From positions 475,875,396-475,939,395 of the forward strand of contig NC_085137.1 in the NCBI RefSeq assembly GCF_035046485.1: a stretch of DNA of 64,000 nt, given 5' to 3'. Position 1 is the first letter of the stretch. Each line of letters starts with the position of its first letter. A program made the translations under genes and the position numbers. The notes beneath the pieces are model-generated. The model made no database searches, was not told where the DNA came from, and saw nothing but the letters and a program-made list of their open reading frames with translations. Source of the DNA: Aedes albopictus (Eukaryota > Arthropoda > Insecta > Diptera > Culicidae). This document shows positions 56,510-64,000 of the stretch, piece after piece.

Positions 56510-57720
56510 GCATTATTCTAGGAGTTCCTTATATAGTTTCTATAGGACTTCCTAGAACAATTCCTCCAACAATTTCTTTAGTAGCTCCTCCAGCAGCTTT
56601 GTGAGTAATTCCTCATGGTGTTCTTTATAGGTTTCTCCAACAGGAGAAGGATAACATTTTCACAGAAATTCCTTATGGAAATCCCAGAAAAAGCTTCTGA
56701 AAACATCCCAAAAGAATTTGGAGGAATCTCAAAAGGAATTCCCAGAAGAATATCAGATGAAACTCCTGGTCCCTGGAGGAATTTTTAAAGGAAATCATAG
56801 AGAAATCCCGTGTGGAGTTCCTGGAGCAATTCTAGATGGAACTTTTGGAGAAATCTTTAATAAACACCTGGAAGAATTTCAGAAAGAGCATTGTAGAGTC
56901 TCATAAGAAACTCCTGGTTCAATTTCTGAAGAAAACACGGAAGAAATTATCGAAGAAATCCTAGGAGGAATGCAGAAAAAACTCCTGGTGAAATCTAAGA
57001 AAGAAAATCTTGGAGGAATTCCAGAAGGAGTGAATAGAGCTAGCAAAAAAAGTTCCTGGAGGAGCCCTGGAAAAAAAAAACCCTGGATAAATCCTAGAAG
57101 GAATTCCTCGAAGAATCCCAAAAGAATCCAGGAAGGAATTTCTGAAGGAATACGAAAAAGAAATCCTGGAGGAATCCCAGAAGCAACTCCTGGAAGGGTT
57201 TTGAAAGAATGCCGGAGGGGTTTCCTGCAGAGATCTCGGAATGAATATCTGAGTGAATCCATGATGGAAACTAAGAAGGAACTTCTGGAGGAATCCCGAA
57301 AAAGACTTCTTTAGGAAACGCAGAAAGAAGTTCAGATGGAATTTCAAAATAAATTCCGGTTAAAATCCCTGAAGAGATGTCCAAAGAAACTGCTGGTGGA
57401 ACAGATGAGAAGAAAACCTTGAAAGAACTCCCGAAGGAAACCATGGATAAACTCTTAGAAAAACCTTAGAAAAAAAAAACTCTCGGAGAAATCTCAGAAG
57501 GAACTTTTGGTGGAAACTAAGAAGAAACTCCAGAAGGAGTTTTTGGAGGGATCTCTGAAGGAACCCCTAAAGGAATACAAAAAGGTGGAAATCTTAAATG
57601 GAATCCTAAAGGAAATTATTGGAGAAATCCCAGAAGCAAGTGCTGGAGGAATTCTCAAAAATGGGAATCCCAAAAGGAATTTCTGCTGAAAGAATTTTAG
57701 AAGCAACTCCTGCAGGGTCC
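56510..57720. repeat. 12-bp-period array inside the 2.22-kb element
   Basis: Best place to see the unit. Near 57100: GAAGGAATTCCT, CGAAGAATCCCA, AAAGAATCCAG, GAAGGAATTTCT, GAAGGAATACGA, AAAAGAAATCCT, GGAGGAATCCCA, GAAGCAACTCCT, GGAAGGGTTTTG: eight of nine steps are 12 bases. The consensus is partly self-complementary (GGAATTCC), so both strands look alike and both stay open. Confidence 0.85.
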
Positions 57721-57929
57721 TTCAAATGTCATGGTGAATTTTATTCAAATGAAACCAAATTGATATTCTTAACAGATTTATTAATGAGCAAACTAATATC
57801 TTCAAAAGAGCTCCTAGGCTTATATGGTATTGAACTGTATTGGGAGCATCAACTCCTGTTCTTCGGCATTAAGAAGAACGATGGGTAGTTTATTGAGTCA
57901 GCTTAGGTGATAATCTCCTCTGGTTGCAG

Positions 57930-58007
57930 TTTTTCGGGAGTGTGATTCGATCCCAGGTCCTTGGCGTGAGAGTCACGTGCTTTAACCATCACACCAGATC
58001 CGCTCCA
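57930..58007 (-). mobile_element. 5' part of a Feilai-like SINE
   Basis: Inverted TGGAGCGGATCTGGTGTGAT and B-box region GGGATCGAATCAC; the 3' body is missing. Nested in the 2.22-kb element. Confidence 0.7.
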
Positions 58008-58904
58008 CAGTAGGTAATGCTATTGTTGTTTTTTCACAATATTCGTTTAACATATAAGTAATAATTGAAATCAGAACTAAGTTTCGAGTTTTTTCGTTAC
58101 TTGCTTTTTGACATGATATTTTTTTTGAGGGGGGGGGTGTTTAATAAGCTACGTCATTTATAGGAGGGGGTATCCAAATTTGTGACAAAATGCTACGAGG
58201 GGGGAGGGGGGTATTAAAAATCGCTTAAAAATGCTACGTCATTTATGGACGCCCCCTAATCGCTGAAATTTTTGGAATGCACTTTTTTTTCGTTTTCGAG
58301 TTATGGCCAATTTTGTTGAAAAATGTCCAAATGTGCCATAAAAGCATTTTCTTTGAAAAATCATAATTCAAGAATGAAGCATCGTAAAAACAAAGTTTTT
58401 AATGAAAACGAAAGCAAATTTTCTCAGGAGTTAAAAAAAATATGAAGTGGAAAAAGTTTTCTACAAAATTTTCCACAGTTGAGAAAGTTCATAAAGAAAA
58501 GCGGGAAAAACTATGTGCGAACTTGCAGAAAATTTTCAAAACAATATTTTTGAGAAGGTAATTTTGTAAGCTTTGATCGCTGAAATTTTTGGAATGTAGT
58601 TTTTTTCGTTACTGAGTTGTGGCAAATTTTGTGAAAAATAACCATAAAATATAGGCTTTGTTTCTACTTTGTTTCTACGATGCTTCGTTCTTGAGTTATG
58701 ATTTTTTAAAGTAAGTAGTGTCAGGGGAAAACAAAAAAAATCCACCTGAGTTTTCCAGGATAATAGGCGACCCTGAATTTTTCTCAATTTTTTTTGTTAA
58801 TATATCCATATGCCCTACCTGTGGAAAAAAAACTTCATGAAAATCTGAGACCCTTCGGCTCAATCCCGTACGGTAATAAAAAAATCCCCACCTTTTTCCT
58901 ATCG

Positions 58905-59175
58905 TGGCGCAAACATCAAACTTGACCACTGGTGATTATCAAACTGCGCCAAAAACTATCCGTCATCAACAGAGTACGGCACCAGCGACCGCCACGGAAT
59001 AACCTAGAGTGACTGAAGTAACCGGATGTCGGATGTCAGCATACACGTAGAATATCTAGGCAGCGTTTGCAGCCTAGCTCGATGTAATCTCTCTCGAGGA
59101 CGCAGCCGAGAGCATCATCGGGTACGTGGAAATAAGTCGACGGAACGAATGGTTCGACGAGGAGCCCAACTAACA
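58905..59175 (+). pseudogene. LINE endonuclease-end/linker fragment, copy 2
   Basis: GGCGCAAACATCAAACTTGA (ANI-LDH), AACTATCCGTCATCAACAG, then further on in another frame SLEDAAESIIGYVEI and RRNEWFDEE, typical linker text before the RT domain of non-LTR elements. Frameshifted; corresponds to 53320-53560. Confidence 0.55.
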
Positions 59176-59634
59176 ATTACAAGCCGCAAACAAGCATGCA
59201 TGCTGAATTGTTGCTTTATAATAGTAATGGTAGCTGAACTAAAATTATACTGCACACATTACTATACAAATGCTTTTCCAATTGTAAAAGTAGCCAATGT
59301 TCAACCTTTCGTATCGGTATTAACAAGGATAATTTAAAACACTTTTCAAGCGTTCAAGTGGAATATCACTAATTCCTTTACAAAATAGTTTAACAAGACC
59401 TTATTCTGCTTCTTGTCAAGTTTATATAAATATTAGCATATGTATCTGTATAATGTGTTTTTCATAAGTCAAATAAGTGCTTTAAGTTCATCGTTCTTCT
59501 ACTTAGAGTACAAGATGAAAAACATGCGTTTTTTGCTGAACAGCAGCTGAATTAATGTGTTGCTGAGTTGTTAATCATAATGTTCTGTGCTAATTCACCA
59601 CTGCTGAATAGGAGTTCAAGTGTGATCATGGTTA
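59176..59634. other. Unassigned
   Basis: AT-rich, no bounded element. Inverted CAGCAG/CTGCTG words near 59540-59610 only. Confidence 0.3.
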
Positions 59635-59808
59635 TTAAACGACTGAAAGTTTATCTTGTATCGACTTTTCGAACCCTTTAAGCAGAATAACCTCTTTGAA
59701 TGAGTGTAATCAGTTTTGTACCTTTTAATACCGCCATATTTTGCTTATCCTTTGACAGATACGCGTATTTCGACTACCACTTGTAATCTTTCTCAGTGTC
59801 AGTTATCC
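59635..59808. repeat. Single-arm copy of the 37955 palindrome
   Basis: GTATCGACTTTTCGAACCC, AAGCAGAATAACCTC, GAATGAGTGTAATCAG, then GACAGATACGCGTATTTCG to CTCAGTGTC, where the homology stops at the palindrome centre. It is the reverse orientation of the 38060-38220 region. Confidence 0.7.
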
Positions 59809-60624
59809 AGTTTATATGTATCCAGCCATTCTTAAAGAGATTCCTAAATAAGTTTCTTATTTCCTGGGAATTACTTAAAGGGTTCCTTCTGTAGCCTCTC
59901 AAGATTTTTTTTTCTGAGAACTAAAATGACATTTTAAGGTGTTTCTTCAAGTATCCTCCTTGGTATTATCCTAAGTGTGAATATTGCGTATTTCACCGGA
60001 ACAATCCGTTCCCAGCCATCTTAGCAAACTACAGTGGAATCACTTGGCATGATACGGGATCTCGCGATGTAGGCGACTTGCTCCGCCAAAGCTACACTCC
60101 TCAATAAGGTAGCATCACACTGTCCACCTAGTCATGATGCTGGCTGTCACAAACGCTTGCTTGGGGAAGGACACCCAAGGGGAATGTCACTAATCTTTGT
60201 TAAAACCACACACTAAGCATTCATCCGGATTTGTTTTAAGATAACTTCGGGATTTTTTTTCCAGTGATTTCACCAGAAAATTTTCAAAATAGAAATACAT
60301 TAGAACTCCAATGGCGCTGTAGTCACTATTCCTAATTAATTATATTAATTACTTTAACTGTAATAATTTATTATTAATAGGTGTTCATCTTGTAGAGGTT
60401 GTTTTGTTTTGGTAAACAAAATTTATTTGAATTTATTTAATTCTAGAACCGCTGCTGACGCTGTAAGGGCGTGGCAAGCTAGATGTTAGTCACACGAACG
60501 AACGTGACAGTGCATTTCTGTCGCCTGGCTTGATACATAATTCTTTTGTAAGTGGATATGGGTTGTGAGTGAGCGTTAGTTAGAGAGATCATACTTTTAT
60601 CATGCAAAAAACCGGAGTATGAGC
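59809..60624. other. Mostly unassigned; weak array at the start
   Basis: 59830-59960 has array-like words (GAGATTCCTAAATAAG). The rest shows nothing I can name. Confidence 0.3.
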
Positions 60625-60637
60625 TATTTCAATCATT

Positions 60638-60694
60638 TTTTTTTTTTTTGTCTTTATTAAAGAGATTTTCAGCCCTAGGCTGGTTCATCTCTGT
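60638..60694 (-). mobile_element. 5'-truncated SINE stub with 13-bp duplication
   Basis: TATTTCAATCATT at 60625-60637 and 60695-60707 flanks 57 bp that, inverted, is AACCAGCCTAGGGCTGAAAA plus a poly-A tail: the very 3' end of a Feilai-like SINE. A clean truncated retroposition event. Confidence 0.8.
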
Positions 60695-60816
60695 TATTTC
60701 AATCATTGATTAATTCCAGGAAAATACCACAGGCTGCTTCATCCGGATAATATCGCGATGTGATGGATCGTTACTTGCGTGAGCGAAGGAAAATTTTGAT
60801 GCCTAATCCCAGGAGA

Positions 60817-61005
60817 CTTTTTTTTCTTTTTAATCTGTATTAACGAGATTTTTAGCCCTAGGCTAGTTCATCTCGGGACCCACGCTTTACTTCCCTTCCG
60901 AAGGAATAACTCACATTTTGTGAGTTTGTTGGGAGTGGGATTCGATCCCAGGTCCTCGGCGTGATAGTCAAGTGTTCTAACCATCACACCAGGTCCACTC
61001 CACAG
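60817..61005 (-). mobile_element. Full Feilai-like SINE with 11-bp duplication
   Basis: Inverted TGGAGTGGACCTGGTGTGAT start, B box GGGATCGAATCCC, body (GGGAAGTAAAGCGTGGG, CTAGCCTAGGGCTAAAAA) and A-rich tail, flanked by ATCCCAGGAGA at 60806-60816 and 61006-61016. Good boxes and clear duplication make it the best-preserved SINE here. Confidence 0.85.
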
Positions 61006-61160
61006 ATCCCAGGAGATATTTTTGATGGAACCACATGAGATTTTTTTTAAAATCCTTGTGGAAACTTCTCAAAGAGTTCCTGAAAGGAAGAATTTCCAAA
61101 GAATTCTTTGTAGAATTTATAAAGAAATTTTTAGAAGACTTTCTAAAAAAAACCTTTTTA
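61006..61160. repeat. Short degenerate 12-bp-period array
   Basis: GAGTTCCTGAAAGGAAG, AATTTCCAAAGAATTC and similar words just after the SINE, which inserted into it. Confidence 0.45.
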
Positions 61161-61547
61161 GAGAGAAGTGATGTAAGACAATCCCAGGTAGACAAACTGG
61201 GATCAATATGTGGAATTGTTGATTACGCATTCATTTACAATCGGAGAAACTATTGATTCAACCCAAAAATCAGAACCATTTTCTCAAAGGGTAAATGAAA
61301 GTATTATCAATTCTTTTAACAGAAGTTGTCCCACCATACAATCGTCTTCTACTAGAGACGTGGCACAAAGCAAACTTTACGATGCAAAAAAGGCCAATTG
61401 ACAAATAAAGCTCTGACACATTCTACCGTGACGTTACAACGTTTTAACGCCTGTTCTGACAGATTTTTAACTATACAGTAGAGCGGAAATTTGTTCGGCT
61501 TTCCATATAAAGCTGTCGATTTGCAATCGATATTAGTTCTATTTTTA
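61161..61547. other. Unassigned
   Basis: No bounded element or gene. Confidence 0.3.
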
Positions 61548-61892
61548 CCCGGGCAGAGGTCAAGTACTGACGATCGAAACGTGCTATTGGTTTGATTGAT
61601 ATAAGAGGTAAAAGTACTGAATAGCAAAAAAATGTTCCTAGAACGTCTGACCAATAGCAAAATTTGCTATTTGAAGATCAACCGAATAGATCGCTGCTAT
61701 TGGTTAGCTCTCAAAAGAGCTAAATTTGTTATGATGATGTTGGTCGAGGAGTAAATTTAAGCTATTGTTTTTAAGAGACTTTATTTCAGCTATTATTTCC
61801 AGTACTTTTACCTCTTATATCAAACAAAACAATATCAATTTTTGATCTCAATATCAAAATATGCTTTTATTGATTTTTTTCTTCTGCTCGGG
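61548..61892. mobile_element. TA-flanked MITE with CCCGGGCAGAGG ends
   Basis: CCCGGGCAGAGGTC left, inverted CCCGAGCAGAAG right, TA at 61546-61547 and 61893-61894. GATATAAGAGGTAAAAGTACT near 61600 recurs inverted near 61800. Same TIR class as 41396-41801. Confidence 0.85.
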
Positions 61893-61894
61893 TA

Positions 61895-62639
61895 AGCAAA
61901 GTTTATTCCTTCATACATCTCTATTTCCGCAGCCAATGCTACGAAGGAGCTGAAATTTTTACTGTAACTGGCTAACATCTAATGTTTCAAATATACGTAA
62001 GAAAAGATTTTTTTACTGTTTTTTTCTTACTGAAAAAAATAAAATACAAAACTACATTATGTTTTGCATATTTTTCTCGAATTTAAGGAGATTGGCCTAT
62101 CTAATCACCAATATCTCGAATCCCACTAGTTTGATGCAAAAATTATGTTTAGATGATCGAAACATATAATATTCAGCTTTCTATTTATGCAAAAAGATTG
62201 AAAATTCGTTGCCTGCAACGCCAGATATTTGAATTTGAGTAAATTCCGTAATTTTAAAAACTGTAGAGCTTGATTCTCAGGAAAAACCCAAAAACTGTTC
62301 TACTTAATTTTTTTGTGGCACGATTTTGATATTCGTACATAATTATGCATAAAAAAATGTTGTCCGTTGATAAAAGTTCATGGCTTCCGTTTTTTTTTGT
62401 AAACTAGTGTAATAAAATTAGCTACACATTGCAATCATTAATTTATTGCTTTGTACGAAATCAACACTTAACAACTTTCTGACGAGATCACTTCATACAC
62501 ACAACTTTCTCCCCAACTGCTTGAAAGCTTCTTCATTATCCTCAGATAGAAACGTTTTCACCACGCAATCATCCTAAGAAGTTTCATCATTTTCCGCTAG
62601 ATGTAGCACTCACTGGTTGCGTACATAAAGCACAGGGAG
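61895..62639. other. AT-rich, unassigned
   Basis: Nothing recognised. Confidence 0.35.
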
Positions 62640-62763
62640 TGAGTATACAACCGAGAGGGAAAAGCTTCTATCCACAAACCACCCCCCCTAGCCCACCATT
62701 ACCAGCAACAACCAGCTCAACTTCCATCGAGCACAAGCAACAGCGTCGAAGGATTCCACTTCG
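62640..62763 (+). other. Possible non-coding 5' exon with splice donor
   Basis: A GC/CA-rich unique-looking stretch (ACCAGCAACAACCAGCTC, CAAGCAACAGCGTCGAAGG) ends CCACTTCG followed by GTGAGTGTTG, a consensus 5' splice site. It has the look of an insect 5' UTR exon, but no core promoter, ATG or partner exon is seen. Confidence 0.25.
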
Positions 62764-62826
62764 GTGAGTGTTGAGAGAACTGTGAAAATGGGTTATTACC
62801 TATGAAAACTACCTTCGTACCTGTAG

Positions 62827-62990
62827 GGTGCCGTTTACAAATTACGTAATGCTCAAAGGGAACGGGTGGGGTTGTGGTTATGACGTTACAGCCAATACTG
62901 AAGTTTTAGGGTTTTCATACAAAATAGCGGTACGGAAGGAGGAGAGGAGGGGTTGTAAATTTGCGATTTGAGCGTTAGGGGAAATGCGGG
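62827..62990. mobile_element. Remnant end of a GGGGCCGTCC-type element
   Basis: GGGTGCCGTTTACAAATTAC then GTAA, followed by G-rich GGGTGGGG and GGAGGAGAGGAGGGG tracts, resembles the ends of the elements at 31574 and 56034. The second end is not seen. Confidence 0.45.
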
Positions 62991-63916
62991 CATAACACTC
63001 CCCGTGGGCAAAACGCCTTCACGCGATTTCATCATATTGTGGAGGTTTTCGTAAGATACAACTAGAACTAAAACTGAGCAGGTTGAGCCCAAGAACGGCT
63101 GCTATTGTCGAAAAAAAGCGTGAAAAACGACGATTTTCCACATTTGGAAAGATTCCCTAATTTGCAGCCCACAAAAATTAAGACATTGCGCGCTGATTAT
63201 ATGGAATCAAACCATTAAACCACCAAGCACCTCCTACTCCTTCATTTGCCGCTGGGAAGCGTTCTATGGAGCCCCTTGGTATTTCACAACAATTCAAAGC
63301 GGGAAATGCACCCAAAAAAGCGTTTTGCCTCCTGCAATTTCCTGGCACCTAAAAAGTAACACTTTTTTGAATTGTTTATTTGAATGGGAAATGTTGTGGG
63401 CACGCGGGTCAAAAGTTGAAGTCTCTTAGGTAACGGAGTAAACTGCTCTCCAAGGCAGAATACAACTTTAAAATAAGTATCTTTTGAGGTTTATGACCAC
63501 ATATGCTTAACCGGGGCGTTATGCCCCTCTTTCCAATACGCAATAAATAGATGCCAGTCCTAGTGGAAATCAACACATTTTGGCGTTAAGTTTTGAGGGC
63601 ATATAGCTTATTGCAGTAATGGAGAAACTACTTAAATGAAGTCTAGGAAACTCATGAAGTCACTTATGGTAGAATAAGAATACATACCAAAATGTTCTCC
63701 AACTTCATGCAGTTGTGATAAATTGTATCGTTTTGGATATAGCTGGTAACATAAGCTGTATGATTCAATATTTCAAACATGAAACATATCGATGGTATGG
63801 TCACGATTTCTACATGTTTTTTAATTCTTAAACAACTATTAAAGCCCCATCTTGATTAGGCATAGCAATGTTTGTGTAAACTGCAATGAGGCGCTTGAAT
63901 ACAATAAATTGCAGCA
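62991..63916. other. Unassigned
   Basis: No gene or bounded element recognised. Confidence 0.35.
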
Positions 63917-63962
63917 AAGGGAGGGACTTAACCCGCAAACCCCTCTCTTTGACACGGGCTTG
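63917..63962. mobile_element. One end of the 3504-type hAT-like family
   Basis: Inverted CAAGCCCGTGTCAAAGAG then GGGGTTTGCGGGTTAAG parallels the left end of the intronic element at 3504 (CAAGCCCGTGTACAAGG, GGGTTTGGGCGCTAAAC). The other end was not found upstream. Confidence 0.5.
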
Positions 63963-64000
63963 GAAAACCGGATCCATTATATTGCGGGACATCACTAAAT

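Larger units (their letters stand above)
56034..58256. mobile_element. 2.22-kb TIR element with 3-bp duplication TAA
   Basis: Left end GGGGTCGTCCATAAATGACG then TAGC; right inverted GGGGGCGTCCATAAATGACG then TAGC. TAA at 56031-56033 and 58257-58259. The paralogous uninterrupted site at about 58570 (TAAGCTTTGATCGCTGAAA) supports the join TAAGCTTTAATCGCTGAAA. G-rich subterminal tracts as in 31574-33945. The interior is a 12-bp array and a SINE piece. PIF/Harbinger-like by duplication length; no transposase. Confidence 0.8.
55626..58893. mobile_element. Old inverted element, split by a younger insertion
   Basis: Left text (CATTTTTTTTATTATCGTAC, GGGCCGAAG, CAGGGCTCATGGATATATG, CCCTGACACTACTTACTTTG) reappears inverted at 58676-58893 (GATTTTTTTATTACCGTAC, GAGCCGAAG). 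A direct repeat of about 220 bp (55815-56030 and 58352-58580, both ending GAGAAGGT.ATTTT.TAAGCTTT) flanks the younger element. Confidence 0.6.

Noticed and set aside
56879..57347. Overlapping frames of 114-128 codons on both strands
   Set aside because: Array DNA with a 3n repeat length stays open in several frames at once; no conserved motif.

Overview
The window looks like nuclear DNA of a culicine mosquito, most likely Aedes. This rests on tRNA-derived SINEs that read like Feilai, many foldback/MITE families flanked by TA, TTAA, 3-bp or 8-bp target duplications, remnants of RTE- and R1-type LINEs, and two host genes with insect-style short introns. The species call is recognition from sequence; no search was run. 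There is no bacterial operon logic here: most of the long open frames are shadows of repeats.

Two host genes are supported, both on the minus strand. (1) 3072-4687: a complete three-exon gene for a 228-residue type II membrane protein of LicD/fukutin-like shape, with a good polyadenylation signal, a hAT-like element in its second intron and another hAT-like element upstream. (2) 39537-40210: the last exons of an AMPA-type ionotropic glutamate receptor (end of the ligand-binding domain, fourth membrane helix, cytoplasmic tail). No upstream exon was recognised to the right edge, so the preceding intron probably exceeds 23 kb and is filled with transposons.

Layout. 0-2.9 kb: SINEs and palindromic elements. 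3-5 kb: LicD-like gene. 5-8.4 kb: hAT element, RTE remnant, a pair of pogo-like MITEs, a TTAA foldback. 8.4-16.7 kb: degenerate 12-bp-period arrays, MITEs, an LTR-like block (12.3-13.2 kb). 17-20.1 kb: SINE, a tandem promoter-like repeat, and a 1.55-kb inserted element. 20.2-37.9 kb: a very large inverted structure with about 3-kb arms and TA-flanked matching ends; its interior holds a Helitron, two arrays of a 152-bp satellite, several MITEs and a 2.4-kb element with 3-bp duplications. 38-40.2 kb: palindrome, probable receptor 3' UTR and receptor exons. 40.2-43.3 kb: MITEs and LINE ORF1 debris. 43.4-49.05 kb: a second large foldback, TTAA-flanked, with 810-bp arms. 49-55 kb: array, hAT end, TA element, internally deleted R1-type LINE. 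55.6-58.9 kb: old inverted element split by a 2.2-kb element with 3-bp duplications. 58.9-64 kb: LINE fragment, two SINE insertions with clear target duplications, a CCCGGGCAGA-type MITE, and mostly unassigned DNA.

The most unusual theme is the set of large, apparently non-coding TIR elements (17.7, 5.7, 2.4 and 2.2 kb) that each carry the same kind of 12-bp-period array plus nested smaller elements. No transposase was recognised anywhere in the window, so all would need to be moved by enzymes encoded elsewhere. Element boundaries come from terminal repeats and target duplications read by eye; identities and ages are not measured.
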